Shown here piece by piece: positions 20,873 through 32,196 of a DNA stretch of 64,000 nucleotides (its first letter is position 1; the number at the start of each line of letters is the position of its first letter). Source of the DNA: Niallia sp. Man26 (GTDB lineage: Bacteria; Bacillota; Bacilli; Bacillales; Cytobacillaceae); assembly GCF_022049065.2 (NCBI RefSeq), contig NZ_CP095743.1, positions 2,805,001-2,869,000 of the forward strand. The letters run 5' to 3'. Both the position numbers and the translations under genes were made by a program. The notes under the pieces are model-generated. The model did no database searches, was not told the origin of the DNA, and saw only the letters and a list, made by a program, of their open reading frames with translations.

Positions 20873-22541
20873 ATACTTCAATAATGATCGGCAGGATCAT
20901 CGGTTTTCTTTTCGTTTGATGGAAGATATACTGGCCTGCAGCTTTGCGCACTTCCTGCTTAATGGCACCCCATTGATTTTTACCTCTTGCGTCAATGCTC
21001 ATGACTGCTTCTTTAATAAGGCGGTTTACCTCCCGAAGGAGATCTTCGGCATCTCGTACGTATACAAAGCCTCTTGAAATAGTATCTGGCTCTGCAATCA
21101 GCTTTTTCTCATGCTTGCTCATTGTCAGCACGATTACAAGCATTCCATCCTCAGCAAGCTGCTTGCGGTCCCGAAGTACTACCTCGCCGACATCCCCTAC
21201 ACCAACACCATCAACATAGGTGTTGCCAGCATGGACATTTCTTGTAAATCTTGCTTTTTTATCTTGAATGTCGACAACGTCACCATTGCCGATAATAAAA
21301 GTGTTGCCTTCCTCTACACCGACTGATTCAGCAAGGCTACGGTGCTGGTTAAGCATTCTGTATTCACCGTGTATCGGGATGAAATAGTGCGGCCTCATCA
21401 ATGTCAGCATAAGCTTTAAATCTTCTTGATACCCATGTCCCGAAACATGCATGCCAGACATGCTGCCAGAACCGTAAATTACATTTGCTCCGATTGCAAA
21501 GAAGTTGTCCACAATTCGCGAAACATATCTTTCATTTCCTGGAATTGGACCGGCAGCAAAAATAACGGTATCACCGCGAAGCACTTCAACTCCCCGAAAA
21601 TTTCCAGTCGATAATCTGGCAAGTGCAGCTAATGGTTCTCCCTGACTGCCTGTACAAAGTATCGCGACCTTTTCTGGAGGGAATAGTTCAATCTGGTCCT
21701 GGTCGATTAACAGACCTTCTGGAACTTGTAAGTAGCCACGAGTCATCGCAACCTCCACGACATTAAGCATGCTTCTGCCAAGAAGAGCAAGCTTGCGATT
21801 TGTATCGATTGCTGCATCCACAACTTGCTGTACCCTGTTAATATTGGAAGCAAATGTTGACAAAATCACTTTTCTTTCTGCTTTTCGGAAGGCTTCAAGA
21901 ATATGGCTGCCTACTAATTGTTCAGATGGAGACAGGCCAGGCCGTTCAGCATTCGTGCTTTCAGATATAAGCAATAAAACTCCTTCTGAACCGATTTGAG
22001 CCATTTTATGTATATCTGAGTGTTCCTTATTCGCAGGGGTTAGATCGAACTTAAAGTCTCCCGTGTGCACAATATTTCCAAGTGGGGTACGAAATACGAT
22101 GCCTACACAATCAGGAATACTGTGATTCACCTTGAAAAATTCGGCTTTAATTTCGTCAAATGTTAATTGTGAGCTATTAGTAATCTCAATCAATTCTGTA
22201 TCCCCTGCAAGACCATGTTCCTTAAGCTTTAGTTCAATAAGGCCAAGAGTAAATTTTGTTCCATAAACAGGTACATTTAATTGTTTCAAAAAATAAGGGA
22301 TGCCGCCAATATGATCCTCATGACCATGTGTGACAATAAGTGCCTTCACTTTCTCCTTATTTTCTACTAAATAACTGATATCAGGGATTATTAAATCGAT
22401 TCCAAGCAGACTTTCATCAGGAAATTTGTTTCCGCAGTCAATTGCTAAGATTGTGTCCCCATATTCCAATACGTACATGTTTTTTCCAATTTCATTTAAA
22501 CCGCCTAAAGCAAATATGGATATTGGTTTCTCACTTGTCAC
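20871..22541 (-). CDS. Ribonuclease J-family metallo-beta-lactamase RNase
   Basis: The 556-residue product has the full RNase J layout: a metallo-beta-lactamase domain with HGHEDH at 72-77, a beta-CASP domain, and a C-terminal domain ending in RKPMILPIIIEV. The catalytic metal motif is intact, as in RNase J1 (J2 has HGHDEN). It resembles both J1 and J2 (STNAERPGLSPSE is J2-like), so it is probably a third paralogue. The GTG start lies 6 nt after AGGAGGAG. A terminator between ysxC and this gene implies its own promoter. In B. subtilis nothing lies between ysxD and ysxC. Confidence 0.85.
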   Translation of the reverse strand: MTSEKPISIFALGGLNEIGKNMYVLEYGDTILAIDCGNKFPDESLLGIDLIIPDISYLVENKEKVKALIVTHGHEDHIGGIPYFLKQLNVPVYGTKFTLGLIELKLKEHGLAGDTELIEITNSSQLTFDEIKAEFFKVNHSIPDCVGIVFRTPLGNIVHTGDFKFDLTPANKEHSDIHKMAQIGSEGVLLLISESTNAERPGLSPSEQLVGSHILEAFRKAERKVILSTFASNINRVQQVVDAAIDTNRKLALLGRSMLNVVEVAMTRGYLQVPEGLLIDQDQIELFPPEKVAILCTGSQGEPLAALARLSTGNFRGVEVLRGDTVIFAAGPIPGNERYVSRIVDNFFAIGANVIYGSGSMSGMHVSGHGYQEDLKLMLTLMRPHYFIPIHGEYRMLNQHRSLAESVGVEEGNTFIIGNGDVVDIQDKKARFTRNVHAGNTYVDGVGVGDVGEVVLRDRKQLAEDGMLVIVLTMSKHEKKLIAEPDTISRGFVYVRDAEDLLREVNRLIKEAVMSIDARGKNQWGAIKQEVRKAAGQYIFHQTKRKPMILPIIIEV

Positions 22542-22631
22542 AAGTTACTCCTCCTACTAAGCCATGATTTGCTAATAGCTTTTCCTGTTTCCGCCCTTTT
22601 TATTATCCTTCTGGTGATTTTCCCTTAAATA

Positions 22632-22664
22632 AAAAAGCCAAATCGTTGTCCGATTTGGCTTTTT
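22632..22664 (-). terminator. Terminator after ysxC
   Basis: A 14-bp perfect stem (22632-22645 with 22651-22664) with a 5-nt loop has U-rich ends in both directions. It lies six bases after the ysxC stop. Confidence 0.88.
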
Positions 22665-22670
22665 TGCATT

Positions 22671-23258
22671 TTAGTTTTTGGAAAGGTACTGCAGCAATGA
22701 CCAGACTTTATCTTTCCCTTCTCCTGTTTCACTTGAGAAGAGGATAAGATGATCGTCTTTGCTAAGATCTAAAGTTTCCCGTGTGACTTTTAAATGCTTT
22801 TGCCATTGGGATTTAGAAATTTTGTCTGCTTTTGTTGCAATGATTACTGCCGGTATACCATAATGTTTGAGAAACTCATACATCGTGACATCATCTGCAG
22901 TTGGGGCATGTCTAATGTCTGTAATCAAGACAACTGCTTTAAGCTGCTCTCTTGTCGTAAAATATGTTTCGAGCATCTTGCCCCATGCTTCCCGCTCCTT
23001 CTTGGATACTTTTGCGTATCCGTAGCCAGGAACGTCTACAAAGTGAAGCATTTCGTTAATTAAGTAAAAATTTAATGTCTGCGTTTTCCCTGGCTTGGAG
23101 GAAATACGAGCAAGCGCCTTTCTGCCAAGCATTTTATTAATAAAGGAAGACTTTCCTACATTTGATCTGCCAGCTAACGCGAATTCAGGTAAATCTGTTT
23201 CCGGGTATTGATGTGGCTTTACTGCACTAATTACTATTTCTGCACTATTTACTTTCAA
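22671..23258 (-). CDS. ysxC: Ribosome-biogenesis GTPase EngB/YsxC
   Basis: YsxC is an essential TRAFAC GTPase acting in 50S subunit assembly. The 195-residue protein shows G1 GRSNVGKSS at 30-38, G3 DVPGYG, G4 TKAD and the family block [12 protein letters not shown]. The TTG start shares bases with the lonA stop (TTGA), giving a 4-nt overlap and likely translational coupling, as in B. subtilis lonA-ysxC. Confidence 0.96.
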   Translation of the reverse strand: MKVNSAEIVISAVKPHQYPETDLPEFALAGRSNVGKSSFINKMLGRKALARISSKPGKTQTLNFYLINEMLHFVDVPGYGYAKVSKKEREAWGKMLETYFTTREQLKAVVLITDIRHAPTADDVTMYEFLKHYGIPAVIIATKADKISKSQWQKHLKVTRETLDLSKDDHLILFSSETGEGKDKVWSLLQYLSKN

Positions 23259-25582
23259 GAATTTACACTTCCGTTCAGAGCATGTTTTAACACTTCGTCC
23301 ACATGAGAAACAAGAATAAAATTCAGTTCCTCTCGGACACTTTCTGGTATATCATCTAAGTCTTTCTCATTATCCTTCGGAGCAATGATGGTCGTCAAGC
23401 CTGCACGATGGGCGCTGAGTGACTTTTCCTTCAAACCGCCAATTGGCAGAACTCTGCCGCGCAACGTTACTTCCCCTGTCATGCCTACTTCTCTTTTAAT
23501 CGGTCTACCAGACAGTGCGGAAACAAGAGCTGTCACCATCGTAATACCTGCGGACGGTCCATCTTTTGGCACCGCTCCTTCTGGGACGTGGATATGAATG
23601 TCATACTTCTCATGGAATTTCGAGTCAATGCCCAGCTCTTCCGCTTTAGAGCGAATATAGCTGAATGCTGCCTGTGCTGATTCCTTCATAACATCACCCA
23701 GTTTCCCTGTAAGGACAAGCTTACCTTTACCAGGAGCTAATGATACTTCTATTTGCAGCGTATCTCCGCCGACTGTCGTGTATGCAAGTCCTGTCGCAAC
23801 ACCAACTTGATCCTCAAGTTCTGCCTGACCATATCTAAAGATAGGCTTACCTAGAAATTCTACCACATTTTTGCTTGTTAAAATTACTTTTTTCTTTTCT
23901 TCTGATACAATCATTCTCGCTGTTTTGCGGCAAATCGTCGCGATTTGACGCTCCAAGCTTCTTACGCCTGCTTCTCGGGTATAATGGCGGACAATATTTT
24001 GAATGGCATCTTCCCTGATTTGCAGCTGTCCTTTTGTAAGTCCATGGTCTTTAATCTGTTTAAGCAGCAAATGATCTTTGGCAATATGGATTTTTTCCAG
24101 CTCTGTGTATCCGGAAATATTTATTATTTCCATACGGTCACGAAGCGGTCCTGGGATAGTTGCCAAATTATTAGCTGTTGCAATGAACATTACATTGGAA
24201 AGATCATAAGTTTCTTCAATATAATGATCGCTGAAGTTATGGTTTTGTTCTGGGTCTAGCACTTCCAGCATCGCAGAAGAAGGGTCTCCTCTAAAGTCGT
24301 TCGACATTTTATCGATTTCATCCAATAGGAATACTGGATTAATGGTTCCTGCCTTTTTCATCCCTTGAATGATGCGGCCAGGCATCGCCCCGACATATGT
24401 CCTTCTATGACCTCTAATCTCAGACTCGTCTCTGACTCCTCCGAGGGAGATGCGTACAAAGTTTCGGTTAAGAGATTTAGCAATGGAGCGTGCTAAGCTC
24501 GTTTTTCCGACTCCCGGAGGTCCTGCCAAGCAAAGGATTGGTCCTTTAAGGGAATTGGTTAAGCTTTGAACGGCCAAATATTCCAAAACCCGTTCCTTCA
24601 CCTTTTCAAGACCGTAGTGATCTTGATCAAGGATTTTTTCAGCTTTTATTATATTTAAATCATCTTCTGTCGCATTGCTCCACGGTAATGCTAAGAGCCA
24701 GTCAATATAATTTCGGATAACAGAGCTTTCTGCTGATGTAGACGGAATCTTTTCATAACGGTCTAATTCTTTCAGCGCTGCAGCCTTAACATGCTCAGGC
24801 ATTCCGGCCTGCTCTATCTTTTCGCTTAGTGTGCTGACTTCTCCGCTTTTTCCATCTTTATCGCCAAGCTCTTTTTGGATCGCTTTCATTTGCTCACGCA
24901 AATAGTATTCCTTTTGCGTTCTTTCCATGGATTTCTTCACACGCTGTCCTATTTTCTTTTCTAAGTTAAGGACTTCTTTTTCATTATGAATGATATCAAT
25001 CACATGATTCATGCGCTCTTTATTATCTAATGTTTCCAGAATCTGCTGTTTTTCCTTCAATTTAATCGGCAAGTGGGAGGCGATAATATCAGCCATTCTT
25101 CCCGGTTCCTCCATGTCAGAAACAGTTGCATACGTTTCACTGGAAATCTTTTTGGAGATTTTTATGTATTGCTCAAAGTACTGAAGCATTGTCCGCATTA
25201 ATGCCTCGTCCTCTACATCCTTAGAAGTGTTCTCTTCCATCACTTTAAGAGATGCGGCATAATAGCCGTCCTCTTCCGACAACTCCACTAATTCAGCACG
25301 CTTCAGACCTTCCACTAAGACACGAATTGTACCGTTAGGAAGCTTCAGCATTTGCTTGACCTTAGTCAGTGTTCCAACCTTGTATAAATCCTCCTCAGCA
25401 GGATCATCAATATCAATATCCTTTTGCATTGTTAGAAAAATCAGGTGGTCTTCCACCATTGCTTTTTCAAGTGCCTGCACCGACTTTTCTCTACCAACAT
25501 CCAAGTGTAATACCATTGTTGGATAAACAAGTAATCCTCGAAGCGGCAGGAGGGGTACTAATGTATTCTTTTTTTCCTCCAT
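23255..25582 (-). CDS. lonA: ATP-dependent Lon protease
   Basis: LonA degrades damaged and regulatory proteins in the cytosol. The 775-residue product has the N-terminal LON substrate-binding domain ([13 protein letters not shown]), a coiled-coil linker, the AAA+ Walker [10 protein letters not shown] and Walker [10 protein letters not shown], and the Ser-Lys protease dyad at Ser677 (PKDGPSAG) and Lys720. The ATG at 25580-25582 lies 7 nt after GGAGGTG; a longer frame upstream has no site. It is translationally coupled to ysxC. Confidence 0.97.
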   Translation of the reverse strand: MEEKKNTLVPLLPLRGLLVYPTMVLHLDVGREKSVQALEKAMVEDHLIFLTMQKDIDIDDPAEEDLYKVGTLTKVKQMLKLPNGTIRVLVEGLKRAELVELSEEDGYYAASLKVMEENTSKDVEDEALMRTMLQYFEQYIKISKKISSETYATVSDMEEPGRMADIIASHLPIKLKEKQQILETLDNKERMNHVIDIIHNEKEVLNLEKKIGQRVKKSMERTQKEYYLREQMKAIQKELGDKDGKSGEVSTLSEKIEQAGMPEHVKAAALKELDRYEKIPSTSAESSVIRNYIDWLLALPWSNATEDDLNIIKAEKILDQDHYGLEKVKERVLEYLAVQSLTNSLKGPILCLAGPPGVGKTSLARSIAKSLNRNFVRISLGGVRDESEIRGHRRTYVGAMPGRIIQGMKKAGTINPVFLLDEIDKMSNDFRGDPSSAMLEVLDPEQNHNFSDHYIEETYDLSNVMFIATANNLATIPGPLRDRMEIINISGYTELEKIHIAKDHLLLKQIKDHGLTKGQLQIREDAIQNIVRHYTREAGVRSLERQIATICRKTARMIVSEEKKKVILTSKNVVEFLGKPIFRYGQAELEDQVGVATGLAYTTVGGDTLQIEVSLAPGKGKLVLTGKLGDVMKESAQAAFSYIRSKAEELGIDSKFHEKYDIHIHVPEGAVPKDGPSAGITMVTALVSALSGRPIKREVGMTGEVTLRGRVLPIGGLKEKSLSAHRAGLTTIIAPKDNEKDLDDIPESVREELNFILVSHVDEVLKHALNGSVNS

Positions 25583-25938
25583 GACGTTGCACCTCCAGCA
25601 TCGCATTTCATACTTTGTACAATTCTATCCTATTTAGGAAAAAGTGTCTATTAACTAGGGTTATTATAGGAAAAAAGGAAATAGAACTCACTTGCCCTCA
25701 TTATTTTTACTTAAGAATTGTAAGCATGCTTGCCGATGTTCTTGTATTCGTATTGAAATATTGCATGATTGTATAAGTTGTAAGTTACCACTCTTACTTA
25801 TGTCATAATGTTATTATTTTAACAAATGGGCTGTATTATGTCTCTTTTCTGTAAAAGAATTAGCAAACCTTCTGTCGCTTACATTATAAAGCATCTTTGC
25901 CTGCTGTTAAATTAATTGGCATTTACTCATATAAAAAA
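25583..25938. other. lonA-lonB intergenic region
   Basis: This AT-rich stretch should hold the lonA promoter. I saw no CtsR box, CIRCE or convincing promoter hexamer pair and no open reading frame of note. Confidence 0.4.
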
Positions 25939-25986
25939 AGCTCTGCACTTTTATTTGTTAGAATCAACAATTTTTAGTGCAGGGCT
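25933..25986 (-). terminator. Terminator after lonB
   Basis: AGCTCTGCACT (25939-25949) pairs with AGTGCAGGGCT (25976-25986) with one G-U; the A tract at 25933-25939 gives the U run on the minus strand. Confidence 0.75.
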
Positions 25987-25995
25987 ATTTATCAG

Positions 25996-27669
25996 TTATA
26001 CACTTTCCTTTTTAGATATATTAATCGAAGCAGGTATTGCTTCCTCGTTATCTGGAGCTTCTTTCAGCAAAGCAAGCTCCAGCACTTGATTAAACGATGC
26101 AACCGGGATAATCGTAATACCCGAAATCTCCTTGAGAACAGATTGCATATTCTCTTCAGGGATAATGACAGTGCTGACACCGGCTTTCTGTGCTGCTTTC
26201 ACTTTTGCAAACACACCGCCGACAGGCTTCACATTTCCATGGATGCTTATTTCGCCCGTCATTGCTACCTTTCTGTCAATCGGTTGTTTATAGATGGCTG
26301 AATAAATGCCTGCAGCCATTGAAATCCCTGCCGATGGACCATCTATTGGGACACCACCTGGAAAGTTGACGTGGATGTCATATTGGTCTGCTGGAACACC
26401 CATTGACCTTAGTACGGTTATGACATTTTCAATCGATCCTTTAGCCATGCTTTTCCGTCTTATTGATTTGCCTTGGCCGCCAATGCTTTCTTCTTCTACA
26501 ATTCCCGTAATATTGATAGAGCCTTTATCCTTTTCTGCAGGTATAGCAGTCACTTCTATTTCAAGGAGTGCCCCCATATTTGGACCATGTACTGCCAGGC
26601 CGTTGACTATACCGACGTGGGATACATCGTTTATCTTACGCTCCATTCTTGGAGAAAGCTGGCTAGAATGGATAACCCATTCTAATTCATCGTCTTTAAT
26701 GTATGTACGATCACCGCTTATCGCAAGGCCTGCTGATATTTGAATAATATTGACTGCTTCGCGCCCATTGCGTGCATATTCAGCCAATGTTTCTAAGCTT
26801 TTCTCGCTAATATCCAATCGCACTTTATCAGCGGCTTTTTTGCCGATTTTTACGACCTCGTCTGCTGTTAATTCACGGAAAAATACTTCCATACATCTGG
26901 AACGAATAGCAGGAGGAATTTCATTCGGTGTTCTTGTTGTCGCTCCAATCAGTCTAAAGTCTGCTGGAAGACCATTTTGGAAAATATCATGTATATGTGT
27001 TGGGATTTGGGTGTTTTCTTCATTGTAATACGCACTTTCAAGAAACACCTTTCTATCCTCCAGGACTTTGAGGAGCTTGTTCATTTGCGTTGGATGAAGT
27101 TCACCTATCTCATCAATAAATAGTACTCCTCCATGGGCATTCGTTACTGCACCTTGCTTAGGTTGAGGAATCCCAGCTTGTCCCATCGCTCCAGCCCCTT
27201 GGTATATTGGGTCATGAACTGATCCAATCAGCGGATCGGCAATACCTCTTTCATCAAATCTGGCAGTAGTTGCATCAAGCTCTACAAAAACAGAACTCTT
27301 TTTAAAAGGAGATTTTGAATTTCTTTTCGATTCTTCGAGCACAAGCCTCGCTGCAGCTGTCTTCCCGACTCCAGGCGGTCCATATATGATGACATGCTGC
27401 GGATTAGGACCACAAAGAGCAGCCTTCAATGCCTTGATGCCATCCTCTTGACCAACAATGTCTTCAAAGCTTGTCGGTCTAACCTTTTCCGATAACGGAG
27501 CTGTCAATGAGATAGAACGCATTTTTCTCAGTTGATCCATTTCCTTTTTTGATTCCCGATCAATTGATACTTTTTGTGTTCTTTGACTTTTTAAAAGGTT
27601 CCAAAAATACAGACCGATTATGATGCCAAAGAATAGTTGTACAAATAAAGCAATCTCTGTCCAACTCAT
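25996..27669 (-). CDS. lonB: Lon-like ATP-dependent protease LonB
   Basis: LonB is the sporulation-associated membrane-tethered Lon paralogue. The 557-residue protein has an N-terminal membrane helix (about 4-24), an AAA+ domain with [13 protein letters not shown] and LFIDEIGE, and a C-terminal Lon protease domain with the Ser motif IDGPSAGIS. It lacks the LON substrate domain present in LonA. The ATG at 27667-27669 follows GGAGG by 7 nt and gives the MSWTEIALF start; the longer frame upstream was rejected. In B. subtilis it is made in the forespore. Confidence 0.95.
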   Translation of the reverse strand: MSWTEIALFVQLFFGIIIGLYFWNLLKSQRTQKVSIDRESKKEMDQLRKMRSISLTAPLSEKVRPTSFEDIVGQEDGIKALKAALCGPNPQHVIIYGPPGVGKTAAARLVLEESKRNSKSPFKKSSVFVELDATTARFDERGIADPLIGSVHDPIYQGAGAMGQAGIPQPKQGAVTNAHGGVLFIDEIGELHPTQMNKLLKVLEDRKVFLESAYYNEENTQIPTHIHDIFQNGLPADFRLIGATTRTPNEIPPAIRSRCMEVFFRELTADEVVKIGKKAADKVRLDISEKSLETLAEYARNGREAVNIIQISAGLAISGDRTYIKDDELEWVIHSSQLSPRMERKINDVSHVGIVNGLAVHGPNMGALLEIEVTAIPAEKDKGSINITGIVEEESIGGQGKSIRRKSMAKGSIENVITVLRSMGVPADQYDIHVNFPGGVPIDGPSAGISMAAGIYSAIYKQPIDRKVAMTGEISIHGNVKPVGGVFAKVKAAQKAGVSTVIIPEENMQSVLKEISGITIIPVASFNQVLELALLKEAPDNEEAIPASINISKKESV

Positions 27670-27789
27670 ATTATTACCTCCTGAATTATATCTTGCTGAT
27701 AGGAAGTAGTATCTCCTTCCCAGAGTTGGAATAAACAAATTTTAATGGAAAAAATCACAGAATTGGTTAGATTATCTTAAAACAAACAA

Positions 27790-27826
27790 ATAAAGGGCTG
27801 GCATCCACGGAGGATTCCAGCCCTTA
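27790..27826 (-). terminator. Terminator after clpX
   Basis: AAGGGCTGG(C)ATCC (27793-27806) pairs with GGAT(T)CCAGCCCTT (27812-27825), with one mismatch. The minus-strand tail is U-rich. Confidence 0.75.
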
Positions 27827-27844
27827 AGTTACAGCTAACTGTTG

Positions 27845-29110
27845 TTATGCAGATGTTTTCGTTTCTTTATCAACAACTGTTCCGTCTTCTAATACAAGTT
27901 TCGGAGCAGCGTTATCCGCTACTGTTTCTTTTGTGATAATGCATTTGACGATATCTTCACGTGAAGGAAGGTCAAACATCACATCAAGCATAATGCCTTC
28001 AATGATGGAACGAAGTCCGCGGGCACCTGTTTTTCTTTCAATTGCTTTTTTCGCAATTTCCCTTAGGGCATCCTCTTCGAAGTCCAATTCAACATTATCT
28101 AGTTCAAGCATCTTTTTGTACTGTTTCACTAAAGCGTTTTTCGGCTTTGTCAGTATTTCTACAAGCGCCTCTTCATCAAGCTGTCCTAAGCTTGAGATAA
28201 CAGGAAGACGCCCGATGAATTCCGGAATAAGACCAAAACGAAGCAAGTCTTCTGGAAGTACTTTTGAAAGCAAGTCTTTGTCTTCCACTTCTTCCACTTT
28301 CGTTTCTCCGCCAAACCCAATTACCTTTTGACCAAGACGTCTTTTAATGATAGGCTCGATGCCATCAAATGCACCGCCGCAGATGAAAAGGATGTTTGTT
28401 GTATCAATTTGGATAAACTCCTGATGCGGATGTTTTCTCCCACCTTGAGGCGGAACACTTGCAACAGTTCCTTCAAGGATTTTCAACAATGCCTGCTGCA
28501 CACCTTCACCAGAAACATCTCTTGTAATAGACGGGTTTTCTGATTTGCGGGCCACTTTATCAATCTCATCGATATAGATGATTCCTTTTTCTGCTTTTTC
28601 CACATCATAATCAGCAGACTGGATTAGCTTTAAAAGAATGTTCTCGACATCTTCCCCAACATAACCAGCTTCTGTTAATGATGTTGCGTCAGCAATTGCG
28701 AATGGAACATTCAGAATTCTTGCCAGTGTTTGCGCCAAAAGCGTTTTACCGCTTCCTGTTGGCCCGATCATAGCAATATTACTCTTAGACAGTTCAACAT
28801 CATCAATTTTGCTGTTGGAATTGATACGTTTATAGTGGTTATATACGGCTACAGATAAGGATTTCTTTGCTTGCTCCTGTCCAATAACATACTCATCAAG
28901 TATATCGCGGATTTCTGCAGGCTTCGGAACATCCTTGAACTCCACTTCTTCTTCTGTTCCAAGCTCCTCTTCCACTATCTCTGTACATAATTCAATACAT
29001 TCATCACATATGTACACACCTGGTCCTGCAACAAGCTTGCGGACTTGGTCCTGTGTCTTTCCACAGAAGGAGCATTTTAATTGACCTTTTTCATCATTAA
29101 ATTTAAACAT
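27845..29110 (-). CDS. clpX: ClpX, ATPase subunit of ClpXP
   Basis: ClpX unfolds substrates and feeds them to ClpP. The 421-residue protein begins with the zinc-binding domain (Cys13, Cys16, Cys35, Cys38), followed by the AAA+ module with [20 protein letters not shown] and the sensor and pore motifs. Length matches the family. The ATG follows AGGGGTG. It is flanked by tig and lonB as in B. subtilis. Confidence 0.97.
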   Translation of the reverse strand: MFKFNDEKGQLKCSFCGKTQDQVRKLVAGPGVYICDECIELCTEIVEEELGTEEEVEFKDVPKPAEIRDILDEYVIGQEQAKKSLSVAVYNHYKRINSNSKIDDVELSKSNIAMIGPTGSGKTLLAQTLARILNVPFAIADATSLTEAGYVGEDVENILLKLIQSADYDVEKAEKGIIYIDEIDKVARKSENPSITRDVSGEGVQQALLKILEGTVASVPPQGGRKHPHQEFIQIDTTNILFICGGAFDGIEPIIKRRLGQKVIGFGGETKVEEVEDKDLLSKVLPEDLLRFGLIPEFIGRLPVISSLGQLDEEALVEILTKPKNALVKQYKKMLELDNVELDFEEDALREIAKKAIERKTGARGLRSIIEGIMLDVMFDLPSREDIVKCIITKETVADNAAPKLVLEDGTVVDKETKTSA

Positions 29111-29475
29111 GTGTTCACCCCTTAAAACTCTTATATATATGTTTTACCGCACGGATTATAAAGTTAATCATCTATTTATCTTTTTTACAACAGTTATGTA
29201 TTGCATTGTACCACATTAGCGATTGTACAGGAAATGATACAGCTTGGATAAATCTATCCATGTAATCCATTGCGGTAAAACGTATGTACTTCTTTTAAGC
29301 ATAACCAGAATTGCCTGCTTTAAGTCTGGAAATATGCCACTCTTTTTATATGTATAAATTCCTGTACAAGAAAAGTGAGGGAATTAAAGTCTTGTGACTT
29401 TATTATATGTTGGTTATTACTAATATAAAACTAAGGCACGATACTTCGCGCCTTAGTTATTTTTATCTACTTCTA
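29111..29475. other. tig-clpX intergenic region with tig terminator
   Basis: A hairpin with 9-bp outer arms AACTAAGGC/GCCTTAGTT (29429-29437 and 29450-29458) should end the tig transcript. The remaining 300 bases upstream of clpX are AT-rich; only a weak promoter-like TACAAT near 29200 was seen. Confidence 0.55.
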
Positions 29476-30762
29476 TTATGCAACAGTTTTGCTGTTTTCT
29501 ACAAGGAAATCGATTGCTTTTCTGATTTTTAGATCCATTTGCAGATTCTCAACGCCGCCTAGTGCTTGTTTAATAGCATCTGTGCTCATGTTGTACATTT
29601 CTGCCATTTTATCTAGTTCAGCTGTAACTTCTTCTTCAGAAACGGAAATGTTTTCTGCATTTACGATAGCTTCTAGAGTCAAGTTAACGCGAACACGTTG
29701 TCCTGCATCTTCTTTCATTTGTTCTTTAAGTGCAGCTTCGTCTTGACCTGAGAATTGGAAGTAAAGGTCAAGGTTCATTCCTTGCATTTGCAAACGTTGT
29801 TCGAATTCGTTCATCATGCGGTCGATTTCTGTATCAACCATTGCAGATGGGATATCGATTGTAGCATTTGCAGCAGCTTTTTCCACTACAGTGTCACGAA
29901 CTGCATGTTCAGCTTGATGCTTTCTGTCAGCTTCAAGGCGAGTTTTGATTTTTTCTTTAAGCTCTGCTAATGTTTCTGCTTCAGCATCTACATCTTTAGC
30001 GAACTCATCATCTAATTCTGGAAGCTCTTTTCCTTTAATTTCATGAAGAGTTACTTTGAAAGTAGCAGGTTTTCCAGCTAGCTCAGCAGCATGATACTCT
30101 TCTGGGAATGATACTTCTACTTCTTTCTTTTCTCCAGCTGCAAGACCAACTAATTGCTCTTCGAAGCCTGGGATGAATTGGCCTGAACCAAGTTCTAATG
30201 AGAAGTTTTCAGCAGTGCCGCCTTCGAAAGCAACTCCGTCTTGGAAACCTTCAAAATCGATAACAACTGTATCGCCTAATTCAGCTTTCCCATCTTCTTT
30301 AACAACTAATTCAGCTTGTTTTTCTTGCAATGCTTTGATTTCAGCATCTACATCTTCATCTGTAACATTCGTGTCAACAGCTTCTACTTCTAGGCCTTTG
30401 TAATCACCTAAAGTAACTTCTGGTTTAACAGTTACAGTTGCTTTGAAGATAAGTGTTTTTCCTTTTTCGATTTGCTCTACATCGATTTCTGGACGATCAA
30501 CTGGCTCAATGCCTGTTTCATCGATTGCGTTAGCATAAGCTTCAGGCAATAGAATATCGATTGCATCTTGGTATAATGATTCAATACCGAAACGTTGTTC
30601 GAACATTCCACGAGGAATTTTCCCTTTACGGAATCCAGGAATATTAACTGTTTTTACTACTTTTTTGAATGCAAGGTCTAAACCTTCGTTTAGCTTTTCA
30701 GCATCCAATTCAATTGTTAGAACACCACGGTTCCCTTCTAATGCTTCCCATTTTGCTGACAT
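29476..30762 (-). CDS. tig: Trigger factor, ribosome-associated chaperone and peptidyl-prolyl isomerase
   Basis: Trigger factor binds ribosomal protein L23 at the exit tunnel and folds nascent chains. The 428-residue product has the ribosome-binding N-domain with the [12 protein letters not shown] signature (about 44-56), a central FKBP-type PPIase domain and a helical C-terminal chaperone domain. The ATG at 30760-30762 lies 10 nt after GGAGGG and gives [10 protein letters not shown]; seven upstream in-frame codons were rejected. Confidence 0.97.
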   Translation of the reverse strand: MSAKWEALEGNRGVLTIELDAEKLNEGLDLAFKKVVKTVNIPGFRKGKIPRGMFEQRFGIESLYQDAIDILLPEAYANAIDETGIEPVDRPEIDVEQIEKGKTLIFKATVTVKPEVTLGDYKGLEVEAVDTNVTDEDVDAEIKALQEKQAELVVKEDGKAELGDTVVIDFEGFQDGVAFEGGTAENFSLELGSGQFIPGFEEQLVGLAAGEKKEVEVSFPEEYHAAELAGKPATFKVTLHEIKGKELPELDDEFAKDVDAEAETLAELKEKIKTRLEADRKHQAEHAVRDTVVEKAAANATIDIPSAMVDTEIDRMMNEFEQRLQMQGMNLDLYFQFSGQDEAALKEQMKEDAGQRVRVNLTLEAIVNAENISVSEEEVTAELDKMAEMYNMSTDAIKQALGGVENLQMDLKIRKAIDFLVENSKTVA

Positions 30763-30917
30763 AACTATATTTCCCTCCAACAATCTATTCTACTTTTCAA
30801 TACTTCTAACAGTTGTTTAGATAGTACTTTTATTTTAATAGAGAATTTTGATACGAACATCTCCGAATAACTCGGCAGATGTCAGCTCTATATAACTAAA
30901 AGCAGGTATCTACTAAT

Positions 30918-30947
30918 GTTATACACGCTCGCATTTTAAGAATGCAA
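30918..30947 (-). promoter_or_regulatory. Candidate sigma-A promoter of tig
   Basis: TTGCAT (30942-30947) and TATAAC (30918-30923) are 18 nt apart in the ysoA-tig gap. Confidence 0.4.
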
Positions 30948-30990
30948 CCATTACATTATATCATACGTTCATGTTGTTTCAACATCCAAG

Positions 30991-32016
30991 CTACATATTA
31001 GGATAAGAAATTTCCTCTAATCTATTAATTAGCGCTTTTGCATCTTCCACTTCATCAAAAGAAACATGATAAAGAGTAGGTAAATCCTCTCCCATTTCAG
31101 CACCCATTCCATAGTACTCTTGAACGATAGAATGGTAGGCAGCTGCCCATACAGCACTCGTTTTCCCTTCAAGTGTGAACGGAAAAAGCAGGAAGAAGTG
31201 ACGTTCAAGCAATGCGTTAATATTCTCGAGCATTACTGGATTCTCATGCTCAAGTTGGTCTTTTAGAACACTCTTGATGTCAACAGCTTGCTTATGGAAA
31301 CGGATATCGTCCAAACTTTCAGGGACAACAGTCATCTCTCTGCCCAATTTCCTTATACATATCGGTTTGTCATACTCCTGCTCTTTCAGGATATTTAAAA
31401 GCATAGACTGGAAAAATGGGTTTGCTTCAAGATTTTCCAAGTATTCATTTATTTCATCTATGTATGGCCGTATATTTGCCTTCTCTAATTTGGCTGCAAG
31501 CAGCATCATCTCATTCTGATCATGAATGGCAGACAGTTCAAGCTTGTCTGTGCCTATGTCCTCAAATACATACTCCTCTTCAGCTGTGTCGCTTAATGCT
31601 GCCATCCTTCTGCTGAAATCGAGAAGTTTGGAGAAATGCTCCATTTTTCCGGCTGGGATATGTCCGTCCTCAAGCAGTATTTCAATAGTCGACACAATCT
31701 CATCATATTCATGGAGCTGAACAAGAATCATCATATATAGATCCAATACTTGCAGGTAATCGCCCTGCCCTTCCTCTAGCATGCTTTTCGCCATTAGTTT
31801 GGATTCCCGCAGCATGCCCAGCTCATAATAGCTTAAAACAAGCCCTGTTTTTATCTCACTGTTATCAGGATTGATTTCCATTGCCTTCTCTAAGAAGGAA
31901 ACAGCCTCCTGGAAATCTCTGTCTTGAACAGCTTCCAAACCTTTTTCTAAATAACGTTGGTCCAAATCAGGGAAAAGGATGATATTGCCTTTTTTGGTCA
32001 AATCCCGTTTCTTCAT
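30991..32016 (-). CDS. ysoA: TPR-repeat protein YsoA
   Basis: The 341-residue protein has tetratricopeptide-like repeats at the N-terminus (about 20-110, including FQEAVSFLEKAMEINPDNSE) and a less repetitive C-terminal half. It is predicted cytosolic. The symbol rests on length and on the position between leuD and tig, which matches B. subtilis. Its partner and function are unknown. Confidence 0.85.
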   Translation of the reverse strand: MKKRDLTKKGNIILFPDLDQRYLEKGLEAVQDRDFQEAVSFLEKAMEINPDNSEIKTGLVLSYYELGMLRESKLMAKSMLEEGQGDYLQVLDLYMMILVQLHEYDEIVSTIEILLEDGHIPAGKMEHFSKLLDFSRRMAALSDTAEEEYVFEDIGTDKLELSAIHDQNEMMLLAAKLEKANIRPYIDEINEYLENLEANPFFQSMLLNILKEQEYDKPICIRKLGREMTVVPESLDDIRFHKQAVDIKSVLKDQLEHENPVMLENINALLERHFFLLFPFTLEGKTSAVWAAAYHSIVQEYYGMGAEMGEDLPTLYHVSFDEVEDAKALINRLEEISYPNM

Positions 32017-32094
32017 GTCATAACACCCTAATTATTCTATTTTTTGCTAGTTTAGCATGGTTGCCGTTTTTATTGCAACATTGCCTAAAGATTC

Positions 32095-32151
32095 CAAAAA
32101 AGAAAAAGGAGCTTCCTGCGGTGTAAATACCTTGATTCTGCATGCAGCTCC
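32095..32151 (-). terminator. Terminator of the ilv-leu operon after leuD
   Basis: GGAGCT (32108-32113) pairs with AGCTCC (32146-32151) around a structured loop. On the minus strand a U-rich tail (TTTTTCTTTTTT) follows. Confidence 0.55.
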
Positions 32152-32196
32152 ATCTCTGCAATATCAAGCATCCACCGTTCGAAAACTCTTTTTCTG

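Noticed and set aside
26306..26743. Plus-strand 145-codon ORF inside lonB
   Set aside because: It is antisense to the conserved protease domain of LonB; no ribosome site or plausible product.
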